Origin: Enoplolaimus lenunculus
Lineage: Eukaryota; Nematoda; Enoplea; Enoplida; Thoracostomopsidae
Length of the DNA stretch: 64,000 nucleotides
Assembly (NCBI GenBank): GCA_030248215.1
Contig: JASANG010003490.1
Span: forward strand, 1 to 64,000
Direction: 5' to 3'
Under the pieces are notes generated by a model. That model was not told the DNA's origin and made no database searches. It saw nothing but the letters and a program-made list of their open reading frames with translations. The number at the start of each line of letters is the position of its first letter. Within the stretch, counting starts at the first letter, position 1. Below are positions 11,504-23,800 of this stretch, piece by piece. Both the position numbers and the translations under genes were made by a program.

Positions 11504-12348
11504 TACATTAGCAATTTAAGTGTGTAAGGAAATATATAAGTCAAAATTTGTCTATTTAACCTAAGCTTATGTGCTATATCTAAGCCAGTATCTGACCGAA
11601 AGTGTGACTCTAAACGGAAACAAAATTTCAGCCTGTAACTATTAATTTTTAAACTTAAACGCTACGCTGAAAATAAACTGGCAACAGTGGTGCAGCACCT
11701 TGGGGGTTGAGGGGACCAGGGAACCGACAACTTCCAGTTTTGAAGTCAGAAAAGTTTGTTTAACATAGAATGAAACAATTTTTATGAAAAACAGTAAGGT
11801 CCCTACCTTCCAAGTAAGCCTCTGACATCTCGCTCGATTAGCTCGCGATTTCGATCCCACATACCACGTAATAAAATTGCATTTGGTATCTCGGTCGCGA
11901 ATTTTTACCTTCTATTAGGTCTACCGCATTTAGGCGTATGTGGAACCGTTATTTTTTTTGATTACTTACTGCATTTCTGATTGGCAAACCGTTCAAGTTG
12001 ACGCCACCTTAATATAAAAAGCGTAGACGTGTAGTTTTGTGGCACGCAGTCCATTCATGCAGTTAGTGAAATTTTACTTTATTATTCTTAATAAGCCAAA
12101 TAGCACGACTTCTGAGGCAACAAAAGTTGTTGGCTAATCAGTTTTATTTTGAATTCGATTGATATCGTGACAGTAATATGCAAATCACCAAGGCTGACTA
12201 AAAAGTTGTCGAATTTCGGTTTTGATGCAATTTTACTGTAAGGGTCAAGCTACCATTAGCAAGCCAAGTCTTAATACCCCCGTAAGAAAGCGTTAGTCAC
12301 ATTGCGTTTAACGTTTTAAGCTATAACTCAAACCAGAAACATTACCTA

Positions 12349-12797
12349 CTTTAGTGACCCGAATAAGAGGGTGTGGGAAGAGGGCGAGGGGTCCCCATTT
12401 TGAGTCCCAATCAATAGGAGTCCGTAGCCCTAAAAGAGTCCATAAGTGGATAGAGTCCCTAAATCCTAATTAGAGTCCATGAAGGTCAGTTATTCCTAAT
12501 TGTAGTTCATAAATGACTCCAGGACCAAATATAATTGAGTTCGAATTTTTAAGGCGTACTTAAATTTTGAAAGTACATTCCTAAGTATAAGCTTGCATGA
12601 TCGCTCAAGCTATTGACGCAAGACAAATAAACGTTTAATTCAACGGATAGTTGCAGTACTGGATATATATCAGTAACGAAGGGTCGCGGAGCGTGGGTTA
12701 AATATAAATAACAGTCCGTAACCGAATAACAAGGTAGGGTACCCTCTGGAGAAGCCAAATAAATATCAGTCCCCCCATCTTATTCGGGTCACTACAG
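12349..12797. mobile_element. Tc1/mariner-like MITE, complete copy
   Basis: TA at 12347-12348 and 12798-12799 flank an element starting CTTTAGTGACCCGAATAAGA and ending TCGGGTCACTACAG. It is colinear with the copy at 11093 and includes an extra segment near 12580-12620 also present in the copies at 15089 and 45070. Two copies lie within 1.3 kb of each other in the same orientation. Confidence 0.87.
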
Positions 12798-12857
12798 TAC
12801 ATATTATTGGATAGGGTGAAACAGGAAGTATACAAAAGTAAAATAGGAGGGATATAA

Positions 12858-13794
12858 TGCGGGGTTCACGTTATAACTGGGGCAGTCGGGTCACGTTTTG
12901 CCACATGTTGGTTCGACATCAACATAAATTTTTGTTACCATCATATGATACGGATAAGCAAAGGTCGAATATCATGTGATATTGCTATACAAAGCACGGG
13001 TATTCATGTTATCTCAGCATACAAGTGTTAGAATGTCAGGTGACATAATCAGACATATTGTTGAATATCATATGATATTCCAAATTAACAGGATATATGA
13101 TATGATATTCAAAGACGGATTTGAAATATCATATGATATTCCATTATGTATTTTAAGACGTATACAATCCGCTAAAATTTTGAATATTCCCTCCCAAATT
13201 CGAATTTTTTTGTCAAAATTTGAATTTTTCCGCCAAATTTTGAATTTTTGCGCCAAAATTTGAATTTCCCGCGAAAATTTGAATTTCCCGCCAAAATTTG
13301 AATTTTCCCACCTGAATTTGAATTTGCCGCCAAAATTTGAATTTTCAACCAAAATTTAAATTTTCCCGCCAAAATTTGAATTTCTCGCCATATTTGAATT
13401 TCCCGCCAAAATGTGAATTTCCCGCCAAATTTTGAATTTTTCCGTCTAAATTTGAATTTGCCGCCAAAATTTGAATTCTCCCGCCAAAATTTGAATTTCC
13501 CGCCAAAATTTGAATTTCCCGCCTATTACATGTCGATTAGTATCATATGATATTCCAAACCTAGTTATGCAGCTGACTCAGTAGACATTTTCAAAATGAT
13601 CATATGATATTGACAGACAACGTATGGAATATCATATGATATTTAAAGACAAAACGTGACCGATAAATGATGTTAGCAGACAACCACTGTTTTTTGAATA
13701 TCATATTGGGTTACATCGCAGACAATTTGTTACCCAATATATACAACGTGACAAAACGTGGTCCAGCTGCACCATTTATAACGTGAACCCCGCA
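12858..13794. mobile_element. Harbinger-like MITE with palindrome array and minisatellite
   Basis: The left terminus TGCGGGGTTCACGTTATAAC is inverted at the right (TTATAACGTGAACCCCGCA). Direct TAA repeats at 12855-12857 and 13795-13797 form a 3-bp duplication, as in PIF/Harbinger elements. Inside, the perfect palindrome GAATATCATATGATATTC or close variants recurs about six to eight times on both sides of a central minisatellite. No transposase frame exists. A second copy at 38770-39416 shares the ends and palindromes but lacks the minisatellite. Confidence 0.82.
13176..13525. repeat. ~20-bp minisatellite inside the Harbinger-like element
   Basis: About 18 tandem units of the type CCCGCCAAAATTTGAATTTT, varying from 17 to 21 bp, occupy the centre of the 12858-13794 element. 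The array yields low-complexity Asn/Lys/Phe frames on both strands that are not genes. Its absence from the sister copy implies expansion, or loss, after the copies separated. Confidence 0.9.
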
Positions 13795-13797
13795 TAA

Positions 13798-14162
13798 TTC
13801 TGCGAAATATCTAGAAAGCTTCCACAAAAACACACTCGCAGGCTGTAGAATAACATGCAGAGGTTAAAAATCTTTCGCACAAAACAGCTTTTCAACCACC
13901 CCGGTATCTTTCAAACTGCAAATATGCGCAGAATGTAAAATCCTAAATAACAAACAATTCTCGTAGATGCGATATAATTGTACCAGACGGGAATTAACCT
14001 CTAGTTTTGAATTCTGTGAATTAGGGTACAAGTTTATAGCTACAATAATGCAAAAATATAATATTTAATACATTAAACCAATTAACTATTATTGGCTTTT
14101 ATATAAACTTTAAATAAACATATTTCCGTTAAACGACGCGGTTGCCACTGTTTTCTGTTTAG
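13798..14162. other. Short AT-rich stretch before a candidate exon
   Basis: No repeat family is recognised. The last 12 bases (TTTTCTGTTTAG) make a good splice acceptor for the candidate exon that follows. Confidence 0.3.
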
Positions 14163-14480
14163 TTGCTAGTAAAAGTTGATTTTGTATCCCAAACACCAAA
14201 ACAAACGACTAAAATTTGGCCGTTTGATTGCTGCCCAATTTGTGCAAATTTAACGCTCACTACATTTGCACCAAAAGTTCCACGGACAGCTCTATGTATT
14301 AGGGCGTACCTATACTATGGGAAGGATTTGAGATATGTCTTCCCAAAATTAGATGAGGAAAAATGTATACTTTTACAGACTATCGAGCAAGACTGTATAA
14401 ATAAAGTTATACTCTTTGAACAATTAAAAATCCTGGAAACGTTTCTGCTGTATATGATATACTGCGCTAATTTGAATTAT
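14163..14480 (+). CDS. Candidate orphan internal exon, unknown product
   Basis: A 318-base open segment (106 codons, phase 0 at both ends) is bounded by acceptor TTTTCTGTTTAG and donor GTAAGT at 14481. The frame is rich in Cys and charged residues (DCCPICANL near the start, LDEEKC in the middle) and ends in a hydrophobic stretch, ETFLLYMIYCANLNY. I do not recognise a family. No partner exon in a compatible phase was found nearby: the frame at 14823-15023 would need a different phase. It could be an exon of a gene with long introns or a chance frame in AT-rich DNA. Confidence 0.33.
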
Positions 14481-15088
14481 GTAAGTGTTAGTTTTCTGCA
14501 GTGTAAAACATCAACGATTGAGCTACAATAACTGTATTGGAGGCGTTCTGCACCATAAAAAAAGTTAAATAGCTACCACCGGCAGTGACATCGCATCTTG
14601 ATAACGAAAATAAATGGTATACCAAAATGGTTTATCGATGCGAACACCAACGCTTGGCTTTCAAAGAAACAATTCGCATTATATGTCTTCGTGTGTTGTA
14701 TTTCTAAACAATGTTTGACTTTTGACAGTTTTCAACTTGAACTATTAATGATAACAGCGCTGTTTTTGGCTTAAAAGCGGCTAGAAATACAACAGTGGTC
14801 CAGTTTGATTTTTTGAGCGTTCATGTCAAAACATTTGTCGGTTGTTTTTGCGAACGACATAGCAGATAGCAATAATATGTTTAAGGTTGCAGCAATTGTG
14901 CTTAAAATAATGCCACTTGGCCATATTTTAAAAGAAGCCATGGAATATATGAATTTAGTTTTACTACAATACCAGCTTGTCCAAGTGGCTCTAGCAAAAA
15001 AAGAGTTTATAACAAAACATTAATTTTAACATACTAAATAAACGTGCACTTCCAAATTGTGGCCTGGAGATAGCTGTTTCTGCGAGTA

Positions 15089-15382
15089 CTGTATTGACCC
15101 GCATAAGAGGGGGGTAATAAGAGGGGGTCCCCATTTTGATACCGAATCAATAAGAGTCCGTAAACCCTAATTAGAGTCCATAATTGTCAATTAACCCTAA
15201 ATTCTAGCGCAAATGACCCCAGGACCAAATACTTTGAGTTCGCAACTTTAAAGCGTACTTAAATTTTGAAAGTACATTCCAACGTATAACCTGGTATTAT
15301 CGCTCAAGCTATTGACACAAAACAAATAAACGTTTAATTTAACGGATAATTGCAGTACCGGATATATATCAATAACGAAGGG
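15089..15382. mobile_element. Tc1/mariner-like MITE, right end missing
   Basis: It begins after TA (15087-15088) with CTGTATTGACCCGCATAAGA and follows the family to about 15382 (AATAACGAAGGG). The remaining ~80 bp and the right inverted terminus are absent. The terminal differences suggest an older copy. Confidence 0.8.
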
Positions 15383-18300
15383 CCACTTAATTTTTTGGGT
15401 TGGCGACATTTCTCTGAAGATATCGGGTGTCACATTGTTTTTGAGCTGAGGTCATTCACTCTCGACGCGACATCCTGGCTAAATCCAATGTTTTTAGGGC
15501 ATTTATAAATCGAGCTTGACACAATTAAATGAACATTTCGCATTTTCGGTTTTAAACTACACACATCGCAGGTTATTTATTTTAAGCACTGGTTTGGTAT
15601 CCAAAAAACTTGAACCAAAAATGCCGCTCTTTTACGAACACTAAAGCCATGAAAAATTCGCGAAAAAAATATATATACAAGATAGAAAAGAAATAGTTTT
15701 GTTGTGTTTGAATAACTTTTCGTTGCTGCCGTCATGGTGAATAATGCTTTGTGAATTGTCTGGCCACCCTTTGAGGAGCAGCCAGCAAACTTTGACAGAG
15801 TTGCTTGATTTTATGTTTGCTTTATGTTCGATCTCAGTGTATAAGTTTGGCCTATTTGTAACCGTTTTTCTTATGCTTGACTGACGTCAACAGACATCAT
15901 TCTGAATCAATTATAGTTCGTTTGCGACTAATAAATACTGTATAATTTTCGAGGCTCTACCAAATTACATTCTGTACAAGCTTCAATTGAAATCAATATA
16001 TTGCTTTTATTGCAATCGTGCAGTATGCATGTTATAAAATTATATTTAGCTCGCATTGAGAAGTATATACAAGTAGAGATAAAAGGGATATTTATCTTTC
16101 CGAAATTGCTAAAGACACGAGAACAAAAGTACTGTTAACAAGGTTTTGGAAAATAATGTGAATTGTACAAGTCAAAACATTTTTTCGCTCGCTAAACTCG
16201 CTCAAGAAATACGTTTGTATAGGGTGATTTTCTCGCCTGAAATGAAATTTTTAGTACGCACCCTTAATTGAATTCGATTACAACTGAACGAATTATTTTT
16301 CTACTATGCTTAAAACAATCAACTTCAATGATTATGGCTTTAGTGTATTCTGAACGAAAAACTCAGGAACAGACTAAATTAGCATTCATCTTACGTTACT
16401 GTGAGCAGAGTAAAAGTATGAAAACGTGAGGGTGAAAAAACAGCTGAGGTTTATAACCACGTCAACGAATAATCATATCAAATGATTTTAGGAAACTCCG
16501 CCCGTGTTTCTCTGGTCGTTGGAAACCAAAAAAATGGTGTCACGACTGATGTGACATTCTGAACCGTAACCCACGCGGTTCAGAAAAAAAACATTCGCAT
16601 AACACAATTATAGTTTCAAATAAACAGCATATTTTGCTTTATTTTATAGCAAGGGCGAATTGAAATGTATGATTTTTTGGTTATTTCTGAACGATGCATG
16701 CAAAATATCTAAAAATACAGCACCTAAATGTCAACAAGTGATAGGTGCTATATATTTGAGAATGCAAGCACTGGCTTTTAAGAGTTTAGTGTACAAGGTT
16801 TCGAACATAATATGCCGAGCGGTTAAAAATATATTTAACACAAAGTAGACATTACAAAACACGACGTAGTTGTTCGACCATAATGATAGTAATAACTGTA
16901 GATGTTAATAGTTATTTTGCCTCATCAACGGGGTACCCCAGCCATCCAGTTTACACTTTAAGTAATCGTGGTATTTTTGGACTCAGTATGTTTTCTAATT
17001 AAGGATACTGATTTCTATTGATTCGGAAATAAAATAGGAACCCTTCAAGTTTAAAGCATAACCTTTTAAAACGGGGTTTTCTCTGTAGAGCTTGTAGGTA
17101 GTAGCAGATTTGTACTAGTCACTTTCATTGGATATTTCACTTATTTACAACCACTTTGCACTCTTTATTTTCAGAACGCAAATTTTAAATTTTGGTTTTG
17201 AAATATTAAGTTTAAAATCGCGTTATCCCATTGTGTTACCTCTATTCTGATATATACTCTTGGTAAATATGGTAATAAAAAACCAAATATAAGAACCAAT
17301 CTATTGCAGGAAACATGTGACGAAAATGTTAAGATGCACAAATTATATTTTGCCCATTATATACAATAAATCGCAGTGTTATTAAATCTATAACACACTC
17401 AGACAGCAATTTAGATTTGTACGTAACTAAACTCTGCTAATATCAACCAGAGTGGTCTTATGATATGTGATAGTTGTTTTGGATAAAATAACAAAAATTG
17501 GTACAATACATGGATTAAAAATGTCTGAAAAATAAAATGAAAAATATGATAAATGTGAAAATTGTGTAAAAACAGCATGACAAATAACATATTTGCACGT
17601 TGAATTTTGTTCAAGTCAAAATAAACAATAGCAAATACCAAAAAGGAGAGGCAAACTGCAAAGATAGCAATTCAACTCATGGTTTATTCCTAATTTTACG
17701 CTGTTTTAAGCAACACCTATCCAGTTTTACTGGTCAAAGGATAAAACAGCTTGGTGGAAACTACGAAAAAACAGAACTTGATCAATTTACCAACCAGCAA
17801 TTAACCAATTATTTAATTCAGCCGGAAAGTAATTAAGACATGCCTGGGTTGCATGGTTTTGCTAGTTAAACAATTTTCTCAGTACCACCATTAAATTCGC
17901 GACTGGACTCGGTACTACTTACCATATGGGAGGAGTATTGTATCAGTGCACAAATCACCCCTTTCAATTGTTTCAAAAGTTTGCTGCGTTTTACATCCGG
18001 CAAGCGAAGAAAAAAGCACCACAGCAAAATCCAACCCCAAGCGATTTTTATTTTATCAAGCGGCACCGATTTTAGCAAAGGAAGCCATCAATCACCGGTG
18101 ACTGTAAATGGTCTTATAGGGAAGTTTCGCTGGCAAACACAAAAATGGGGTCAACCGACATGCGATTGCTTCAATGATACCTATACGAGTATTTTCGAAT
18201 GTGTGTAGCACTCATTACCAGCGGGCAATAGAGATGCTACATTTCGAACAAGTGAATCTATAGCTTCAAAACTTAACGCATTTTTTGCTTTTGATGTGTT

Positions 18301-19273
18301 CTATGCTTCAGTGAAATATGGAAATCTGCAACAGCATCACTTCACAGCAGAAAATTTTTTGGCGATAATATTGTATTTTAATCAAAAACTAAATTTCGCA
18401 TGTTTAAACGGTATTTAAGTCGTTTTTTTCATAAAAGCGTTCAGTCGGCAGAGTTGAGTGAAATAATATTAACCTAACAATTAATGGATTGAAATATGCA
18501 GAGCTATGAACAGCGTTCCGTTCGCAGTTAATATGCTAAACCAGAAATGAAAGATTTTTAAAAAATTTTAATAAACTCAGACCATGAACATTTGGCTATA
18601 TGCCTGTTGTTTATATATGGGCCCATGGAATTAAGATTTTCGTAAAATGTTTATAATTTAACATTAAAAACCATAAGGTTCAACGCAAAACAGATCAAGG
18701 CCGATTGTATAGTATTTATTCATGATTAGGATACTCGAACTCTACTCTTAATAAATAGTCTTGAATGTTCGTACAATAAAGTTTTGAAATCCGCCGTGAT
18801 CCGTTTTTAGGAGATCAAAATTTGTGTTTTGAAAAAGATTTGTAAAATCAAGCGAAACCGAAATTTTCACCACAAAACGCGAAATCTTCTTTAATTAATA
18901 GTTTGTGCAACATAAAACATTTCCTAAAGCTTTAATACGAATACAATAAATGTTAAAATAAAACGTTAAATATGTTGTCAATATGGTACAGGAGTAAACT
19001 CCACACCCTGGAACTGATGTGGTGTTATTGTACACGGTTCAAGTTGCAAAGATTAATGGGGTGCAGAAAAAAAATGGGAAAAGATAATATAAAATAACAA
19101 TGCCTTACATTCCACAGCATATATCTTTGTTTAAGGCCCCGCGCTAACACCGCAGGGTAGTACAGCAGCCTGCTACCAAAATGTTGAAAAATAAAATGCT
19201 GATAAAGGATAATCGTTTGTGTTTGTTACAAAATGTTTTTACATTTTAGCAGTTAACATACAGATTTTGTCAG
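15383..19273. other. Long gene-free stretch
   Basis: About 3.9 kb of AT-rich sequence in which no repeat family or RNA gene is recognised. Open frames at 17600-17836 and 17981-18208 are somewhat richer in polar residues than background, but they lack flanking exons and match no family I know. The sequence may be intergenic or part of a long first intron of the vWA-ZP gene downstream. Confidence 0.3.
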
Positions 19274-19589
19274 AATTTATTGTTTGTAAAAAGACCGGAA
19301 TTTAGAGCTGCCAAAATGTTTCTTGCTCAATTAATAGCTTGCCACTATTTGTTCAACTCAATGACCGCAGCAACAGCCTCTATAAAACCCGAAAGAGCGA
19401 ATCCTCAGCCATTAAGGACCCCAGGCAAAACTGATATGACATGCGATTTAAAAAAATTGATTTCCGATTTAGGCGTTATTCACGCGTATTCGGTTTTTCG
19501 TTCCATCTCCCTGCTCACAAGCTTGATGCCAATCCAGTTTACGGTCAGTTGTGGCACGCCTGGAAAATGGTTCCGTTTCAAATGTTCTG
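19274..19589 (+). CDS. Candidate orphan exon with signal-peptide-like stretch; possible 5' exon of the vWA-ZP gene
   Basis: The segment is open throughout between acceptor TTTTGTCAG and donor GTAAGA at 19590. From Met at 19315 it reads MFLAQLIACHYLFNSMTAA, a plausible signal peptide, followed by a Pro/Arg-rich part and a Cys-containing part (MTCDLKKLI, VSCGTPGK, FKCS). It ends with one base of a split codon, exactly the phase required by the first visible exon of the vWA-ZP gene at 35567. The link would need a ~16-kb intron and is unproven. It could also belong to another gene or be chance. Confidence 0.35.
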
Positions 19590-20330
19590 GTAAGAATTCT
19601 CAAATAGTGTGGTATGCATGTATATATGTCATAAAATTCAAATTTTGTTTACTTAAAATATAAACAGTGATCGTTCAATCTAACGGTCTAATTTTATAGA
19701 TTTTTCTATTCAAATAAAGCAAACTTTGTTTTCCTTCTTTGAGTAGGTGCAAAACTGCTACTCACTGGTTTGCAGGAACGTAGCCAGCTCATCTTGCAAG
19801 GGTGGCTCATTATTTTTCAGGAGGGGCATACACGGGCGTGTTGAACGACTACAAGCAAGGTTCAAAATTTTCTACGGAAGCCAAAGTTTTTCCAGAGGGG
19901 GCTCGGTCTCTCTCCCTGTTCGCGTATAATGTTTTCATATTTTGAAATTCTCCAATTATCAACTAGCGTTTGACTTTTAGCTGTACCACTAGACAAAGAG
20001 GAAAAGTGTGCTTTTTAACAAAATTATAGTATACAATATTTGTGTTAAGCCAAAATTCAATTAGAAAACCATTACAGTCAAGTTTTGCATTTATATATCT
20101 ACTGTATAATTACTGCCAAGGGCATATCCAGGAGATATGGCTCAAATCATCTCCCGACCGGTTTGTGATTTTTGTCAAGTGGTTTTTGGAAACCTTCACT
20201 GCTGAAATATATAACACGAGAAAGCCATAACTTTTTATAGCACATGACATCTCCACTTTGGCAACATACAGGTTGTGACATTAACCCTTTCTTACATGAA
20301 TATTTTCTATTTCTCCTGAGACCTACTTTT

Positions 20331-20398
20331 ATGCTATGATTCGAACTCCGGTGACTGGAGTGGGAGGCGTATACCATCACCACTCAGCTATAGGAACG
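20331..20398 (-). pseudogene. tRNA-Gly(CCC)-like relic or SINE head
   Basis: The minus strand reads TAGCTGAGTGGTGATGGTAT (A-box like), then CGCCTCCCAC, identical to the anticodon region of tRNA-Gly(CCC), then GAGTTCGAATC (B-box like). The 3' sides of the anticodon and T stems no longer pair, so it is not a working tRNA. It could be a pseudogene or the head of a tRNA-derived SINE. Confidence 0.45.
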
Positions 20399-20814
20399 TG
20401 ACGCTCGAGCCCGAGGGGACTCTCACGTCATGTGGTGATTTAGTACTATGTATACGTGTTGCAATTGTTAAACACGGTGCGAAATATACTATTTAACGTA
20501 TATACACTGCGCTGAGTTGCCTACAGGCAACTCAATGTGAGAAGGGGTTAAATAACTGTAAAATGCATAGCTTTAGGGCCAACATTTCTTTTCAGGTTCA
20601 CAAATGGTTCCTAAGCATATTATCGCTTTGCACTTGGCTAAACTTTGCGGCAAAGATATAAACAGCATTGCTAATATCATGAAGACAACAAGTTTGTATA
20701 CAATTAAAATGTATTCAACGTAAATCTTCAATAATTTATAAAAGCGCATCTCGTTTTTTATTAATATAACAATAAATATGGAAAATTTCACACGCCTTAA
20801 TTGAAAGAAAGTAT

Positions 20815-20897
20815 TATACTAAAATTGGACCGATACAGAGAAAGTTAGCATGACCCCTGGCGCAAGGATGACACGCAAATCCGTGAAGCGTTTCCAA
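20815..20897 (+). pseudogene. U6 spliceosomal snRNA pseudogene
   Basis: The segment from TATACTAAAATTGG through ACAGAGA, TTAGCATG, CCCCTG, GCGCAAGGATGACACGCAAA and CGTGAAGCG is unmistakably U6 snRNA in order. The ACAGAGA box and AGC triad remain. The 5' stem-loop is missing, one base is inserted in the internal stem-loop region (CCCCTGGCGC), another in GCGTTTCC, and no terminal T-run follows. It therefore appears to be a non-functional retrocopy or decayed gene. Confidence 0.88.
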
Positions 20898-23800
20898 CAT
20901 GTGCACACGTACTTATGGTTTTCTGCTGACGCTCACTGAGCAAATAGTTAAAATTTACAGTGTATTACTTTGAACGAGCTCTTGTCAGGCCTACATCAGT
21001 ACCGCATCAGCTAAACCAGCCAACTTTGTATGACTTATAATAACTCTTCAGCGAGAAGACAAATTCAGTTCTCCTTAAGGGCACAAAGTGTGGATTGCAT
21101 GCATTGGCGCAATCATTTTGCGAAACTGAAAGAAATATAACAGACCAATTTCCCTTTGGTATTTTTGGACAAGATTTTCTAGAAACGGTATCTGGTAACA
21201 ACTTAAGGAACCCCCTTTAAACGGTTAATACAACGTAATCCCTTCTCTCCGAAATAACTGGCTATGCTAATGGTCTTTCAACTGTACCGAAAATAAATTC
21301 ACTTCATAATTGGCTACTTTTCTGTGCTTAAATGTCTTAAATTGCTTAAAGGTCCACTAATCGGTTGCCCAAACCGATCCGATGCATAAATGACCACATT
21401 CAAACAACCTAAATAGTTTTTGATAATGCAAAGTTTTGAGATGTTATGGTTGCTCTCAAAAATCGGAGAAATTTTGCGTAGCACAGCGGTACAAAATATA
21501 GCTTGGCTGCAACTCTAAATTTTCATCATATCCATGTTCACATCCATCAACAAGTTTCCAGGTTATAAAATTATAGTTGTATTTTGAACAAAATATTCGT
21601 CTACTTTCCTTCAACTAATCGATCTATATAATTAAAGCTTGAACGCTCCACATACGTATTTTGGGAATTTTTCCAGCATTATTAATATGATTATCATAAT
21701 TTGGATAAAGCATTGAAGTTCTGTGGAAAAAATGCTTCATTATTGAGTTATTTCAGGGGTGTGGTTTCATAAACTAAGAAACAAACAACATGTGTAAGAA
21801 TAACATAGAAGAACATGCTGAATGAACGAACGGTTTTAGTGCTCTATGAATTTTCTCGTTTTAAAAATGGCATACACGAATCAAACACATGGTTAATAAA
21901 AACGTCGCTCAGTGCGCAAGTGTGTTTACTAGTTTTTGTTAAAAGCAAAAAGTCTCTTTCGAACAAAATCCTATTTATTTTAATCACGAAAATTATAGAT
22001 TCCTGTCACATAGATTACACGTAAAAATGAGGCTGTGTTGAGCAATATTCAAACGACTTTATATAAAAACTTTATAGGCAACAATCCTGAACGCATATGA
22101 AATATGAAACTCTGTTTCTCAAAACTTTTAATCAACAACTTTTGCTAAAATTTCGCAAACCACTTGTAAACGGTAAACAGCGCTCAATACTTGAAATGGG
22201 ATTGGAATTAAATTAAAATTGCTCAACAAAAATACTCGCAAAATTCTAATCCATAGCAAAGTTGAATCTACACAAATGTTAAAGCAGGTGTAAGGAAAAT
22301 TGAGCAATTTAATAAATTCATTTTGAAATAAATGCGACGCACAAGTAAGGAATCCTAACATAACCCAACCGCAACGAAACGTTTAAAGTACACCTGAAAT
22401 CCAATCTTTTTCAGCAAATGCATCAACTCAAGGATAGGCTATTTACCTGTATTAGACTAATTGCTGTGACAGTTTGTAAACAAAAGTATTCTACAAAATT
22501 GATGTTGTACTGAATAAACATACGCAGCCTTCGTGATACGTAGCCCACTCACAAGAGATTGAGTGATTGTAGAATATTTTGAACGCGAGCTTAAAGGTTA
22601 TCATCGTTAAATGTGGTAAATTTCTCAATTTTGTTCCAAATTTCAGGCATAAGTATCCTATGGAGTTTAGATGCTGGCGTTATTGGATGAATAACTGTTT
22701 TGAAGTATCATTCATCCCAAAATAGTACTAGATTATACTCGATTAGATCTTTAAATTGAACTCCCTCAGTATGACACCTTGATTTAGCAGTCCAAATATT
22801 TTAAAGCTGAAGTTTAACATCGTTCGTGGTCAAACTGCATTAACTGCGCAAAATTTATTTAAAATCATTAATCTCGGTGAATTGCGGAAATTCTACATTA
22901 TTTCACATCATTGTGTAAGTCACATCTTTGGTTCGAAACAGGTTCAATATAAAAGTTATCAAAGCTCGTCTCTTGGTCATTATAAAATATTCCTTTAACG
23001 AAATTTGAAAGTCAAGAAAGAGTAAAAACAAACAAAAATTGGCAAAACGTTTAAATTTGAACTTCAAGGGAGTACTAAAAATACAAGTTTGCTTATTTGT
23101 CAACAACTTTCAAATTAAAGCAAGTGAAGAAATTGATTTGGAATTTTCGTTGAGCTGTTGCGCTATTTACTATTGTAAGAACTGACCAATTTGGCGTATT
23201 TCTCATCGTTAGAATATAAAAAATTATGAAAATGCGCTGGAAGTGCGTGAGCGAAGAGAATGTTTTACCTTTTAGGTTCTGCTTTTGTCACGGGTATACT
23301 TTGAGGATAAATTTAGTTAGTAGCAGCAGTGTTGTGCTACCTCCTAAGTGGACCTGAACGAATTTTTTAACCTACGTAAAATACCCTAAAACACATAAGA
23401 GAAAAGGGTGCAACCCAGCGAATATTTTGGAGGGCAGATGAATACTACGTTTAGAGGTATGTTCAGTCAAATCTGACACGGAAAACAAACTAAATTTTGG
23501 TAAAGTTACTAGTTAACTGAAACAATTCTTGTGTATTCTATCAAGTTTTCTCTAATATTCAGATTATTTTATTTACACAAAACGTTTGAGAACTGTCGTC
23601 AATTTACGAATCGCCGGTTCATTCAAAAGTCATATCGGAATGTAAACATTCCAAATGTTTCAAATTTGAAATGAATATCTTTTGCACCGGGTTTCATTGT
23701 TAAACTGATTAAACATGCTTAAAGGTTGATACATACTCGGCGGTAATCATAATGAACGGCCGGTAATATATGTTTATATACATGAATTTATCACGAACAT

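Noticed and set aside
13068-13372. Repetitive Asn/Lys/Phe frames on both strands
   Set aside because: They are translations of the 20-bp minisatellite inside the Harbinger-like element.
14823-15023. Plus-strand frame of 66 codons with helix-like composition
   Set aside because: It would need a different phase from the candidate exon at 14163-14480, has a poor acceptor (TTTTGAG), and is unsupported by any family match.
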